Positions 9,805-19,840 of a DNA stretch of 64,000 nt are shown piece after piece. Location of the stretch: NCBI RefSeq assembly GCF_018860625.1, contig NZ_JAHKQB010000014.1:186001-250000 (forward strand), in the 5' to 3' direction. The notes below the pieces were generated by a model, which was not told the DNA's origin, searched no databases, and was given only the letters and a program-made list of their open reading frames with translations. Numbering within the stretch: the stretch's first letter is position 1; each line of letters starts with the position of its first letter. This DNA comes from Paracoccus sp. C2R09. GTDB taxonomy: Bacteria; Pseudomonadota; Alphaproteobacteria; Rhodobacterales; Rhodobacteraceae. The translations under genes were made by a program, and so were the position numbers.

Positions 9805-9941
9805 CCCGCATCATCTGCATCATGGCGCTGCTGGCGCTGGCCGCCTGCGGCGTCGACGGCGCCCCCGAACGCCCCGCCAAGCCGGCGCAATCCGGTATCA
9901 CCATCAGCGGCGATGCCCGTATCGGCATCGCGACCGAGTAG
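9801..9941 (+). CDS. small lipoprotein, LptM-like
   Basis: This 46-residue lipoprotein starts in the last codon of argH (ATGA overlap). The sequence is a signal helix, the lipobox LAAC with Cys16, and a short mature peptide that begins [10 protein letters not shown]. Family LPAM_2/LptM proteins start their mature part CGxxGP and lie beside lysine-pathway genes; E. coli LptM/YifL is next to dapF and helps assemble the LptD translocon. Position upstream of lysA and the CG..G.P pattern support this family, but the match is short. The function is inferred. Confidence 0.8.
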
Positions 9942-9944
9942 TCC

Positions 9945-11210
9945 ATGGATCATTTCCTCTATCGCGACGGCGCGCTTCACGCCGAGGACGTGCCCCTGAC
10001 CCGCATCGCGGCCGAGGTGGGCAGCCCCGTCTATGTCTATTCCGCGGCCACGCTGCGGCGGCATTTCGGCCTGTTCCGGCAGGCGCTGGACTGGACGGAC
10101 CACCTTGTCTGCTTCGCGGTCAAGTCGAACAGCAACCTGGCCGTGCTCAAGCTGATGGGCGACATGGGCGCGGGCATGGATGTCGTCTCGGGCGGCGAAT
10201 ATGCACGGGCCCGCGCGGCGGGCGTGCCGGGCGACCGGATCGTGTTTTCGGGCGTGGGCAAGACCCGGACCGAGATGCGCCAGACCATCGAGGGCGGCAT
10301 CCGCCAGTTCAACATCGAGAGCGAGCCCGAGATGCGGGTCCTGTCGGAAGTGGCCGCCAGCATGGGCGCGACGGTTCCCGTGGCAATCCGGGTGAACCCC
10401 GATGTCGATGCCAAGACCCATGAGAAGATCGCGACGGGCAAGTCCGAGAACAAGTTCGGCATCCCGATTTCCCGCGCGCGCGAGGTCTATGCCGAGGCCG
10501 CGTCCCTGCCGGGGTTGAAGGTCGTCGGCGTGGACGTGCATATCGGCAGCCAGCTGACCGATCTGGACCCGTTCCGCGCCGCCTATGCCAAGGTCGCGGA
10601 ACTGACGACCATGCTGCGCGCCGAGGGGCACGAGATCACGCGCCTGGACCTGGGGGGCGGCCTGGGCATCCCCTATCGCCGCGACAACAACGCGCCGCCG
10701 CTGCCCATCGAATACGGGCAGGTGATCCGCGATGCCGTCGGACATCTGGGCTGCGAGATCGAGATCGAGCCGGGTCGCAACATCGTCGGCAATGCCGGCG
10801 TGCTGCTGAGCGAGGTCGTCTATGTCAAGAACGGCGAGGATCGCGATTTCCTGATCGTGGACGCGGCGATGAACGACCTGCTGCGTCCGGCCATGTATGG
10901 CGCGCATCACGACATCGTCGCCATCCGCGAACCGGGCGTGGGCGCGCAGGTCCGTCCCTATGACGTGGTGGGCCCCGTCTGCGAATCGGGTGACACCTTC
11001 CAGAAGGGCGCGCAGCTGCCCGTGCTGGAGGCGGGCGACCTGATCGCCTTCCGTTCCGCCGGGGCATATGGCGCGGTCATGGCGTCGGAATACAATTCCC
11101 GCCCCCTCGTCCCCGAGGTGCTGGTCGATGGCGATCAATTCGCCGTTATCCGCGCCCGCCCGACATATGAGGAGATGCTGGCCCGGGATAGCATCCCGGA
11201 ATGGCTTTGA
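9945..11210 (+). CDS. lysA: diaminopimelate decarboxylase
   Basis: This pyridoxal-phosphate enzyme converts meso-diaminopimelate to lysine. It is 421 residues, a fold-III decarboxylase. Lys60 in FAVKSNSN forms the Schiff base. HIGSQ, GGGLGI and CESGD are the expected cofactor and active-site motifs. It starts three bases after the lipoprotein stop, and its end overlaps the DUF4175 gene by ten bases. Confidence 0.97.
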   Translation: MDHFLYRDGALHAEDVPLTRIAAEVGSPVYVYSAATLRRHFGLFRQALDWTDHLVCFAVKSNSNLAVLKLMGDMGAGMDVVSGGEYARARAAGVPGDRIVFSGVGKTRTEMRQTIEGGIRQFNIESEPEMRVLSEVAASMGATVPVAIRVNPDVDAKTHEKIATGKSENKFGIPISRAREVYAEAASLPGLKVVGVDVHIGSQLTDLDPFRAAYAKVAELTTMLRAEGHEITRLDLGGGLGIPYRRDNNAPPLPIEYGQVIRDAVGHLGCEIEIEPGRNIVGNAGVLLSEVVYVKNGEDRDFLIVDAAMNDLLRPAMYGAHHDIVAIREPGVGAQVRPYDVVGPVCESGDTFQKGAQLPVLEAGDLIAFRSAGAYGAVMASEYNSRPLVPEVLVDGDQFAVIRARPTYEEMLARDSIPEWL

Positions 11211-13696
11211 TCCGGCGCATTCCTGCCCGAGACCGGCCGGGGGCCACGCGCCCCCGGACGACTGACGAATTCATCCCCGACACCCGATTGCAGCGCGCCC
11301 TGCGCCTGACCCGCATAGGGCTGGTCTGGGAACGCGCGATCACGGCCTTCTGGCCGCTGGCCTGCCTGCTCGGGATCGCCTTTGCCGCGATGTGGGGCGG
11401 GCTGGTCGCCGCCGTGCCTGCGGGCGTCCTGCCCTGGATCGGCGGCGTCTGGCTGGCCGCCACGCTGGCCGCCGCCGTGCATGGCGGGCTGCGCCACCGC
11501 CGCGTCCTGGCGCCCGAGGCGTCCGACCGGCTGGATCGCAGCCTGCCGGGCCGTCCGCTGGCCGCGCTGAACGATCGCCCCGCGATCGGCGATGCGGGCC
11601 CGCTGTGGCAGGCGCATCTGGACCAGATGCGCGCGCTTGCGGCCCGTGCCCGCGCGGTCGCCCCCGATGCGGACCTGTCGCGGCGCGACCCCTTCGCGCT
11701 GCGGCTGGCGGCGCTTCTGGCACTTGCGATGGCGCTGATCTTCGGCGGTGCCGAACAGATGGGGCAGGGCATCCGCGCCATGGCCGCCACCGTCCTGCCG
11801 CGCGCCGCGCTGACCGAGACGACGCCCACCGGCCCCGAATGGGAAGGCTGGGCCGAACCCCCGGCCTATACCCGGCGTCCCGCGATCTATCTGAACGCCC
11901 TGCCCGAGGGAGAGGTGCTGGAACTGCCCAAGGGCAGCCGCGTCAGCCTGCGGCTCTATGCCAATGACGTTCCGGTCGCCCAGGACATCGCGCCGGGAAT
12001 GACGGGAGAGGCCGATCAGCCCGAACTGACCGCCGATCGCAGCGGCACGTTGGGGGTCGGCGGGCGCGAATATGCGATCACGGTGCTGCCCGATGCGGCC
12101 CCCGTCATCGCCGCGGGCGATATCCCGCAGCGCCGCGCCGACGGGCGGATGGTCCAGGGCTTCAGCACGCAGGACGATCACGGTGTCGCCGCCGCCGAGG
12201 CCCGGATCGACCTGGACCTGCCTGCCGTCAACCGCCGCTTCGGTCTGGCCGTCGATCCCGAACCGCGCGATCCGGTCACGCTGCCACTGCCGCTTCCACG
12301 GGGCGACCGGCAGGACGTCGCGGGCGAACTGACCGCGGATCTGGCGCGGCATCCTTGGGCGAACCTGCCGGTGACGCTGCGCCTGCGCGCATTGGACGGC
12401 ATCGGACAGGAGGGGCTGTCGGCCCCCCGCGCGATGGATCTGCCGGGGCGCCGCTTCTTCGCGCCGATGGCCGCAGCCCTGATCGAGCTGCGCCGCGATC
12501 TGCTGTGGTCGCGCGAAAATGCCCGCCGCAGCGCCGAGATCCTGCGCGCCCTGACCTGGCAGCCCGAAGGTTTCGTCGAACCCGACCTCTATTCCGAATT
12601 GCGCGGCGCGGTGGGTCTGCTGGAGGGCGACGCCTTCGATGCCGATGCCCGCGACCGCCTTGCCGATGCCCTGTGGGAGGCGGCGGTCCTGCTGGAGGAT
12701 GGCGGGCTGACCGACGCGCTGCAGCGGATGCGGGATGCCCAGGAACGCCTGTCCGAGGCGATCCGCAACGGGGCCAGCCCCGACGAGATCCAGCGCCTGA
12801 TGGACGAGCTGCGCGAGGCGACCGACGCCTATACGCAGATGCTGGCGGAACAGGCCCAGCCCGAGGACATGACCGACACCCCCGACCGGGGCGATCGGCA
12901 GGATGCCCAGATCACCGGCGATCAGCTGCAGCAGATGATGGACGAGATCCAGCGCCTGATGAACGAGGGCCGCATGGCCGAGGCGCAGCAGATGCTGGAA
13001 CAGTTCAACCGGCTGATGGAGAATATCGAAGTTCGCCAGCAGCAGGGCCAGCAGGAGGGCGAGGGGCGCCAGGGCAGTCAGTCCATGAACCGGCTGGCCG
13101 ACACCCTGCGCGACCAGCAGGAGCTGTCGGACGAGGCCTTCGGCCAGATGCAGCAGGGGCAGGGCGGATCGTCCGACCTTGCCGACCGCCAGCGCGACCT
13201 GCGCGAGGAACTGGGCCGCCAGCGCGAACTGATGCCGGGCGAGGGCTCGGAGAATGGCGACGAGGCGCGCCGCCGCCTGGACGAGGCGGGTCGCGCGATG
13301 GAGGAGGCCGAGCAGGCGCTGCGCGACGGCGATCCCTCCGGGGCGATTCGCAGGCAGGCGGATGCGATCAATTCCATGCGCGAGGGGATGCGATCAATGG
13401 CCGACATGCTGGCGCAAGAAGGACAGGCGGGGCAGCCTGGCCTGCCCGAGGACGGCCAGGGCGAAGGCCAGGAGGGCCAGGGTCAGGCATCGCGCGGACA
13501 GCAGGGCAGCGATCCGTTGGGGCGCGAGCCGGGCAATAGCGGGGGCGTGGCGCAGGGCGGCGATGTCGCGCTGGACCAGGAGGATCGTCGCCAGCGCGCC
13601 CGCGAATTGCTGGACGAGATCCGGCGCCGCAGTGCCGACGACAAGCGCCCGACCGAGGAACGCGATTACCTGGGCAGGCTGCTGGACCGCTTCTGA
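11201..13696 (+). CDS. DUF4175 (TIGR02302-type) membrane protein
   Basis: This 831-residue protein has two N-terminal membrane helices (about 47-67 and 70-94), a third near 165-185, a central domain and a long C-terminal region rich in Gln, Glu, Arg and Met with coiled-coil character from about residue 500 onward. This layout matches the alphaproteobacterial TIGR02302/DUF4175 family, of unknown function. It overlaps the end of lysA and is the last gene of that operon. It meets the convergent zinc-ribbon gene with a 7-base gap. Confidence 0.87.
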   Translation: MALIRRIPARDRPGATRPRTTDEFIPDTRLQRALRLTRIGLVWERAITAFWPLACLLGIAFAAMWGGLVAAVPAGVLPWIGGVWLAATLAAAVHGGLRHRRVLAPEASDRLDRSLPGRPLAALNDRPAIGDAGPLWQAHLDQMRALAARARAVAPDADLSRRDPFALRLAALLALAMALIFGGAEQMGQGIRAMAATVLPRAALTETTPTGPEWEGWAEPPAYTRRPAIYLNALPEGEVLELPKGSRVSLRLYANDVPVAQDIAPGMTGEADQPELTADRSGTLGVGGREYAITVLPDAAPVIAAGDIPQRRADGRMVQGFSTQDDHGVAAAEARIDLDLPAVNRRFGLAVDPEPRDPVTLPLPLPRGDRQDVAGELTADLARHPWANLPVTLRLRALDGIGQEGLSAPRAMDLPGRRFFAPMAAALIELRRDLLWSRENARRSAEILRALTWQPEGFVEPDLYSELRGAVGLLEGDAFDADARDRLADALWEAAVLLEDGGLTDALQRMRDAQERLSEAIRNGASPDEIQRLMDELREATDAYTQMLAEQAQPEDMTDTPDRGDRQDAQITGDQLQQMMDEIQRLMNEGRMAEAQQMLEQFNRLMENIEVRQQQGQQEGEGRQGSQSMNRLADTLRDQQELSDEAFGQMQQGQGGSSDLADRQRDLREELGRQRELMPGEGSENGDEARRRLDEAGRAMEEAEQALRDGDPSGAIRRQADAINSMREGMRSMADMLAQEGQAGQPGLPEDGQGEGQEGQGQASRGQQGSDPLGREPGNSGGVAQGGDVALDQEDRRQRARELLDEIRRRSADDKRPTEERDYLGRLLDRF

Positions 13697-13703
13697 ACGG
13701 GCC

Positions 13704-14492
13704 TCAGCCGCGCAGCAGGCTGGCGGCGCGTCCGTCCAGCCAGGACCGCGCGCGATCCAGACCGCCATGCCACTGCATCAGAAGATCCGAGATCGCGGTC
13801 CCGGATTCGAGCCGGGGGGCCACGACATAGATCGCGACCACCGCCGCCGCGAGGCCCAGCATCAGCGCCATCCCCGCCGCATAGGAGCCGCGCTTGGCAG
13901 GGGTCGCGGTCGGCAGATCCTCGGCGGGCTGTTCCGCGGCCGGGGCCGGTGTCGGGGCCGGGGGCATCGGCGCGGGCGCAGGCTTCAGCGGCACCTTGGC
14001 TGTCGGCTCGGGGCAGGGCGGCACCACGCGCGCCGCCGTCTGCGGCGCGGGCGCGGGCGCGCGCGGGGCGGGTTCGGCGGGGGGCAGCGGTTCGGCGGGC
14101 GCCTGCGGGCGGTGACGGATGACCCTGGTGCCGGCGGGCGTCGTCGTGGTGGCGGCCGCGGGCAGGGTGACGGTGGTGGCGGGCCAGTCGGTTTCGAACG
14201 GCTCGCTGCAGATGGGGCGGAAACGGGTCTGCCCCTCGGCCTCGCGCAGGCGGCGTTCGTGTTCGACCTCGTCCTTGAGGAACTGCAGCATGTCGGGGGC
14301 CAGCCGCTTGCTGGGCATGACCGCCTGACGTTCGGGCTCGGCAGTCGGGGCCTGAATCGCGTCCGACAGATGCGCCAGCCACACCCGGCCGCAATCCGTG
14401 CACTCCACCTCGCGGCCCGATTCGGGGATCGCGGAGGCCGGCAATGCATAGTCCGACCCGCATCCCGGGCAGATCAACCTGATTTCAGCCAT
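13704..14492 (-). CDS. zinc-ribbon domain membrane protein
   Basis: This 262-residue protein has an N-terminal zinc ribbon (CPGCGSDY then CTDCGRVW, about residues 7-37, MJ0042/zinc_ribbon_5 type), a Pro/Ala-rich middle, and one membrane helix about 60 residues from the C-terminus (MALMLGLAAAVVAIYVVAP). The topology would place the zinc ribbon in the cytoplasm. It diverges from ftsE, with about 100 bases between starts. The function is not known, and any link to FtsEX or envelope control is only suggested by position. Confidence 0.8.
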   Translation of the reverse strand: MAEIRLICPGCGSDYALPASAIPESGREVECTDCGRVWLAHLSDAIQAPTAEPERQAVMPSKRLAPDMLQFLKDEVEHERRLREAEGQTRFRPICSEPFETDWPATTVTLPAAATTTTPAGTRVIRHRPQAPAEPLPPAEPAPRAPAPAPQTAARVVPPCPEPTAKVPLKPAPAPMPPAPTPAPAAEQPAEDLPTATPAKRGSYAAGMALMLGLAAAVVAIYVVAPRLESGTAISDLLMQWHGGLDRARSWLDGRAASLLRG

Positions 14493-14592
14493 GGCACCCT
14501 CGCAATCGTCCTGCGGCTGTTTTATCAAGCGTCAGCCCGGCTTCCAAGCATCCGGGCGCAGGGCTCGCATCAAGACGGGCCGATTTCGAACG

Positions 14593-15279
14593 ATGAGGTG
14601 GCGCTTGATCGAGATGCGGGACGTCGGTTTCGGCTATCAGGGCCAGGCCGAGCTATTGTCGGACATGAACCTGAGCCTTCAGGCAGGGATGTTCCATTTC
14701 CTGACCGGGCCCTCCGGGGCGGGCAAGACCACGCTTCTGCGGCTGTGCTATGGCGACCTGATGCCAAGCTCGGGCCGGATGAGCCTGTTCGGAGAGGAAC
14801 CCCGATCGCTGGACCGCGACGCGGTGGCCGATCTGCGGCGCAGGGTGGGCGTGGTCCACCAGGACCCGCAATTCCTGGACCACCTGCCGGTGGCCGAGAA
14901 CATCGCGCTGCCCCTGACCATCGCCGGAGAGCCGGTGGACATGCAGGCCATGCGCGACCTTCTGGGCTGGGTGCAGCTGCAGGGCCATGCCCGCGCCCTG
15001 CCGCCGTCGCTGTCGGGTGGCGAAAGGCAGCGGGCCGCGCTGGCCCGTGCCGTGATATTGTCGCCCGACGTGGTTCTTGCGGATGAACCCACGGGCAATC
15101 TGGACTGGGAGATGTCCATGCGGCTGATGCAGCTGCTGATCGAGCTGAACAAATCGGGCAAGACCGTCTTGGTCGCGACCCATGACCTGAACCTGATCCG
15201 CGCCACCAAGGCGCAGGTCACCGCGCGAGTGCTGCGCATCTCGGGCGGCACGCTGCATCTGGCGGGGGCCGATCTGTGA
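14593..15279 (+). CDS. ftsE: cell division ATP-binding protein FtsE
   Basis: This ABC ATPase pairs with FtsX to control peptidoglycan hydrolysis at the septum. From the ATG at 14593 it is 228 residues, with Walker A GPSGAGKT at 39-46, signature LSGGE at 140-144 and Walker B VVLADEP at about 160-166. The start is uncertain: a TTG at 14605 (giving MIEMRDVGFGY, the usual FtsE opening) has GAGGTGG just upstream and may be the true initiator. It is the first gene of ftsE-ftsX-plsC, joined by overlaps. Confidence 0.94.
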   Translation: MRWRLIEMRDVGFGYQGQAELLSDMNLSLQAGMFHFLTGPSGAGKTTLLRLCYGDLMPSSGRMSLFGEEPRSLDRDAVADLRRRVGVVHQDPQFLDHLPVAENIALPLTIAGEPVDMQAMRDLLGWVQLQGHARALPPSLSGGERQRAALARAVILSPDVVLADEPTGNLDWEMSMRLMQLLIELNKSGKTVLVATHDLNLIRATKAQVTARVLRISGGTLHLAGADL

Positions 15280-16205
15280 TGGGTGCCGATCTGAGAACGC
15301 TGAACCCCATCGCGCTGTGGCGCGGCCTGTTCGGGTCCGAGGTGAATGGCAGCGACCGCATCGTCCCGCCCACCGGCTTTACCGCGCAGTTGACGCTGTT
15401 TTCCGCGGGCGCGATGGCCTTCCTGGCCGTCTTCGCGCTGGCGCTGGCTCTGGCGACGGGTCGGCTTGCGGAACGCTGGTCGTCGGACCTTGCGGGCGCT
15501 GTCACGATCCGCGTCAGTGCCCCGGCGGGCGAACAGGAGGCCCGCGTCCAGTCGGCGCTGCAGATCCTGCGCACCACGCCCGGCGTGGGTCAGCCGCGCC
15601 AGCTGCCCCCCGAGGAACTGGCCGCCCTGCTGGAACCCTGGTTCGGACCCGACATGCCGGTCGATGCGCTGCCCATGCCCGCGCTGATCGACCTGCCGGT
15701 CGAAAGCGCCGATTTCGACCCCGAGGGTCTTCGCCTGCGGCTGGAAGCCGAGGCGCCGGGATCGGTGCTGGACGATCACACCGAATGGCGGCGTCCGCTG
15801 ATCGCGGCGGCCAAGCGGCTGAAGTTCCTGGGGATCGTGTCGCTGATCCTGATCGCTGCGGCATCGGCCGCGATGATCACGCTGGCGGCCAAGGCGGCGC
15901 TTGCGGCGAATGGACAGGTTATCCGCGTCCTGCGCCTGATCGGCGCGCGCGACCTGACCATCGCCACGGCCTTCGTGCGGCGCTTTACCCGGCGCGCGGC
16001 GGCGGGGGCCACGGTGGGCACCGCCGCCGGGATGCTGGGCATCGCGATCCTGCCCTCGGCCGAACAGGCGGGCGGGTTCCTGACGGGGCTCGGGTTCCAG
16101 GGGCTGGGCTGGCTGCTGCCGCTGACCATTCCGCTGGTCGCCGCCGCGGTCGGCTTCTTCGCCACCCGTTGGGCCGCGCTGAAGATGCTGGAGGCCGTGA
16201 GATGA
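15279..16205 (+). CDS. ftsX: cell division protein FtsX
   Basis: This is the membrane partner of FtsE, 308 residues, with the FtsX topology: one membrane helix near residues 40-63, an extracytoplasmic domain of about 120 residues, then three more helices. The ATG overlaps the ftsE stop (TGATG); a GTG three bases earlier is possible. Its own stop overlaps plsC (ATGA). The extracytoplasmic domain is the part expected to recruit or activate a peptidoglycan hydrolase activator; none is encoded in this operon. Confidence 0.92.
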   Translation: MGADLRTLNPIALWRGLFGSEVNGSDRIVPPTGFTAQLTLFSAGAMAFLAVFALALALATGRLAERWSSDLAGAVTIRVSAPAGEQEARVQSALQILRTTPGVGQPRQLPPEELAALLEPWFGPDMPVDALPMPALIDLPVESADFDPEGLRLRLEAEAPGSVLDDHTEWRRPLIAAAKRLKFLGIVSLILIAAASAAMITLAAKAALAANGQVIRVLRLIGARDLTIATAFVRRFTRRAAAGATVGTAAGMLGIAILPSAEQAGGFLTGLGFQGLGWLLPLTIPLVAAAVGFFATRWAALKMLEAVR

Positions 16206-16978
16206 GCGATTACCGTCCCGGACCGCTGACCGCGCTGCAATATCTGCGCAACGTCACCTTCTATGTGCATGCCGCGATCGCGACGCTGCTGATCGGGGTG
16301 TTCGGGATCGTCAGCCTGCGGGACGGGCGCCGCGGGGCGAACCGGGTCGCGGATCGCTGGATCGCGCATCTGGTCTGGGCCGCGCGGCTGCATCTGAACC
16401 TGCGCTGCGAGGTGCGCGGCACGCCCCCCACCCATGACGTCGTCGTCGCGGCCAAGCACCAGTGCTTCTGGGACATCCTGATGATCGCCCATGCGGTGCC
16501 CCGCCGCGCCTTCATCATGAAGCGCGAGGTGATGCGCGTGCCGGTCGTGGGCTGGTTCGCCTGGAAGGTCGGCTGCATCCCGATCGACCGCCGCAAGGGC
16601 AAGGACGCCATGTCCGCGATCTCGACGCAGATCAACCAGCGGATCGCGGGCGACGGGCTGGGGCAGCTGATCATCTATCCCGAAGGCACGCGGACCCTGC
16701 CGGGCGAACGCCGCCCCTACAAGCACGGGGTCGCGACGATCCGCGCCAGCTCGGGGCTGCCGGTGATCCCGGTGGCGGTGAATACCGGCCTGTTCTGGCC
16801 GCGCTCGGGCTGGGGGATCCGGCCGGGCACCGCCATCATCGAGTTCCTGCCCGCCATCGACCCCGACCTTCCGCGCGGCGGGTTCCTGCCGCGCCTCGAG
16901 GCCGAGATCGAGACCGCCTCGGACCGCTTGATGGCCGAGGCGGGGTTCACGCCGATCGCGGATCAGCGCAGCTCGTAA
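16202..16978 (+). CDS. plsC: 1-acyl-sn-glycerol-3-phosphate acyltransferase
   Basis: This enzyme acylates lysophosphatidate to phosphatidate in phospholipid synthesis. It is 258 residues, with an N-terminal membrane helix (about 20-38), the catalytic HX4D motif at His86-Asp91 (HQCFWD) and the substrate-binding motif YPEGTR around Glu161. It overlaps ftsX by four bases. Its 3' end overlaps a convergent small gene by 16 bases. Some alphaproteobacteria have more than one PlsC-like gene, so it may not be the only copy. Confidence 0.93.
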   Translation: MSDYRPGPLTALQYLRNVTFYVHAAIATLLIGVFGIVSLRDGRRGANRVADRWIAHLVWAARLHLNLRCEVRGTPPTHDVVVAAKHQCFWDILMIAHAVPRRAFIMKREVMRVPVVGWFAWKVGCIPIDRRKGKDAMSAISTQINQRIAGDGLGQLIIYPEGTRTLPGERRPYKHGVATIRASSGLPVIPVAVNTGLFWPRSGWGIRPGTAIIEFLPAIDPDLPRGGFLPRLEAEIETASDRLMAEAGFTPIADQRSS

Positions 16979-17193
16979 TAGCGCGGAACATGCGGCCCTT
17001 CCGGGGGCAGGCCGATATCGCGCCGCATATGCGGGCTGAGGTGATAGGGATCGGGCGGCCTCGGCCGCCTTTTCCGTGGCATCAGCAGCGCGCGCAGCAT
17101 GGCCCATGCGACGGCGCTTGCGCCGTGGCGGAGGATCAGGCGGTGCATGGCGGGCATCAGCGGCCCGTGGCCGGGGTGCATCTCTGCGATCAT
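16963..17193 (-). CDS. small basic protein with a DUF1127-like motif
   Basis: This 76-residue basic protein has a strong ribosome site (AGGAGAAAAGACC) before its ATG. The middle holds an amphipathic segment (AVAWAMLRALLMPRKRRP), and the C-terminal half has LSPHMRRDIGLPP, which resembles the conserved end of DUF1127 proteins. In other alphaproteobacteria DUF1127 proteins are small, arginine-rich and tied to RNA metabolism or phosphate and stress responses. The assignment rests on that one motif. A possible 20-codon leader frame lies upstream in the same transcript direction. Confidence 0.75.
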   Translation of the reverse strand: MIAEMHPGHGPLMPAMHRLILRHGASAVAWAMLRALLMPRKRRPRPPDPYHLSPHMRRDIGLPPEGPHVPRYYELR

Positions 17194-17340
17194 GGTCTTT
17201 TCTCCTGGCGATGAAGGGATTCCCCCCCTTGGCATCGCGTTCCGGTCTTTGGATGTGGAAATGCAGCGCATGCGGCATCGGCCCCGGCAAAAGGGGTCAT
17301 GCGGTCATGTCATCTGCGGTAATTGCCCGTGGGGCGGCGT

Positions 17341-17403
17341 TCAGCGTCGGTTCGACGTCCGGACGGTGGCCCCTTGTCGGAGTTGCTGTGCGGTATGGTT
17401 CAT
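17341..17403 (-). CDS. possible 20-residue leader peptide
   Basis: A short frame reads MNHTAQQLRQGATVRTSNRR and stops. It is preceded by a near-perfect ribosome site, AAGGAGGGG, four bases from the ATG. It lies about 150 bases upstream of the DUF1127-like gene on the same strand. No known attenuator residue run is visible. It could be a regulatory leader peptide or a chance frame. Confidence 0.35.
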   Translation of the reverse strand: MNHTAQQLRQGATVRTSNRR

Positions 17404-17436
17404 CCAGCCCCTCCTTCGTTCACGACATTTCGGGCA

Positions 17437-17462
17437 GGGCGGAGCGTTGCCGCGTTCCGCCC
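17437..17462. other. hairpin in the 17.2-17.5 kb intergenic stretch
   Basis: A 10-bp stem (one G-U pair) with a 6-base loop lies between the accA terminator and the possible leader frame. The whole intergenic stretch 17194-17541 holds this hairpin, the leader frame and the accA terminator. I saw no other gene in it. A small RNA is possible but not shown. Confidence 0.45.
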
Positions 17463-17476
17463 GTCGCGCAAACGAA

Positions 17477-17518
17477 AAAGCGCCACTAGCGGTGCTTGCA
17501 GGCCCGCTGTGGCGCTTT
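17477..17518 (-). terminator. rho-independent terminator of accA
   Basis: A long stem pairs 17477-17492 with 17504-17518 (15 pairs, one bulged T). On the minus strand it is followed by TTTTTCGTTTG. It begins 23 bases after the accA stop. Confidence 0.9.
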
Positions 17519-17541
17519 GGTCACGTTTTCGCGAAGCTCGT

Positions 17542-18501
<960 letters not shown>

Positions 18502-18534
18502 CAGGAGACGCCTCTGGGGTTCTGTTTCGCTGGC

Positions 18535-18563
18535 TGTATAAGCAAGGCCCGTGCCGGTTGCAA
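18535..18563 (-). promoter_or_regulatory. sigma-70-like promoter for accA
   Basis: On the minus strand, TTGCAA (18563-18558) and TATACA (18540-18535) are separated by exactly 17 bases. The predicted start is near 18528, about 27 bases before the accA ATG. This is one of the best promoter matches in the window. Confidence 0.6.
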
Positions 18564-18573
18564 CGCGGGCCGC

Positions 18574-19758
18574 CTATTGCAGGTCGCCGAAGGCCTGCTG
18601 CAGGCGGGCCACGGCCTGGGTCACGCGGGCACGCGGCGTCGCGATGTTGAAGCGCAGGAACTGATCGCCCCCCAGCCCGAAGGTCGCGCCGTGATTGGCG
18701 GCGATGCGCGCCGAGGACTGCACCCGGTCGGTGAATTCGGCAGGCGTCATCCCCGTCCCCGAGAAATCGACCCATGACAGATAGGTCGCCTGCAGCGGCA
18801 TGGACCGCAGGCCGGGGATCGCCGCGATGCCTTCGTCGAAGACGCAGCGGTTGCCGTCCAGGTATTCGACCAGCGCATCGACCCAGGCCGCCCCTTCGGG
18901 CGAATAGGCCGCCGCCACCATGTCCATGCCCAGCATCCCGGGCGAGATGCCCCGCGCGGCCAGCGCCCCCTGGAACCGCGCGCGCAGTCCCGCATCCGCG
19001 ATGATCGCGTTGCCGATATGCGCGCCCGCGATGTTGAAGGTCTTGGTGGCGGCGGTCAGCGTGATCAGCCGGTCGGCGATCTGGGGCGCCACCGTCGCGA
19101 TCATCCGGTGCGGGCCGCAGCCGGGCATCACCAGGTCGCAATGAATGTCGTCGGACAGCAGGATCAGGTCGTGGCGCAGGCAGAACTCGGCCACCTCGGT
19201 CAGTTCCTCGGCCGTCCAGACGCGACCGCCCGGATTATGGGGCGAACACAGGATCATCAGCCGTTCGTGGCCTTTCAGCATGCCCTCCCATGCCTGCCAG
19301 TCGAAGCCGTAGATCCCGTCACGCTCTGCCAGCGGCAGTTCGACCAGGTCGCGCCCGGATGCCTTCACGACGCGCCCGAAGGCGTGATAAACGGGCGACA
19401 TCACGATCACCCCGTCGCCCGGCGCGGTAAAGGCGTCCAGCGTCATCGCGACGCCGTTGACCAGCCCCGCGCAGGTCAGGATCCAGGACGGATCGATCCG
19501 CCAGCCGTGGCGTTCGGCCATCCACCAGCAGATCGCGTCCAGATAGGGCCGGTGCCGCCCCGGATAACCGTAGATGCCATGCGCCGCGATCCGTTCGACC
19601 GCCTGCTGCACCGCATGGGGCGGACGGAAATCCATGTCCGCGACCCACATCGACAGCCCGTCATCGGGCGATACGCCGTAAGCCGCCTCCATGTCGTCCC
19701 ACTTGCTGCAATGGGTGCCGGTGCGGTCGATGATCTCGTCGAAGTCGGGCTTGTGCAT
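18574..19758 (-). CDS. PatB/MalY-type aminotransferase (cystathionine beta-lyase-like)
   Basis: This 394-residue PLP fold-I enzyme opens with FDEIIDRTGTHCSKWD, which is characteristic of the PatB/MalY group. Lys239 in TAATKTFNIAG should bind the cofactor, and CSPHNPGGR and ADMDFR are other family motifs. PatB enzymes cleave C-S bonds (cystathionine or cysteine conjugates), and MalY also affects maltose regulation in E. coli. A beta-lyase role is likely; the natural substrate is not shown. It diverges from the def gene, with 82 bases between starts. Confidence 0.88.
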   Translation of the reverse strand: MHKPDFDEIIDRTGTHCSKWDDMEAAYGVSPDDGLSMWVADMDFRPPHAVQQAVERIAAHGIYGYPGRHRPYLDAICWWMAERHGWRIDPSWILTCAGLVNGVAMTLDAFTAPGDGVIVMSPVYHAFGRVVKASGRDLVELPLAERDGIYGFDWQAWEGMLKGHERLMILCSPHNPGGRVWTAEELTEVAEFCLRHDLILLSDDIHCDLVMPGCGPHRMIATVAPQIADRLITLTAATKTFNIAGAHIGNAIIADAGLRARFQGALAARGISPGMLGMDMVAAAYSPEGAAWVDALVEYLDGNRCVFDEGIAAIPGLRSMPLQATYLSWVDFSGTGMTPAEFTDRVQSSARIAANHGATFGLGGDQFLRFNIATPRARVTQAVARLQQAFGDLQ

Positions 19759-19840
19759 GCTGTCCCCGCTGCATGTTGCGATCCTGCCCCTGCATACGCC
19801 GGATGTTGCCTATGGTGAAGGCTTGGCTTATTTCGCGGGA

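Noticed and set aside
13000..13560. Gln/Gly-rich tandem repeats in the DUF4175 gene as a DNA repeat element
   Set aside because: The bias is at the protein level (repeated Gln, Gly and Glu codons within a coiled-coil-like tail) with no exact DNA repeat unit.
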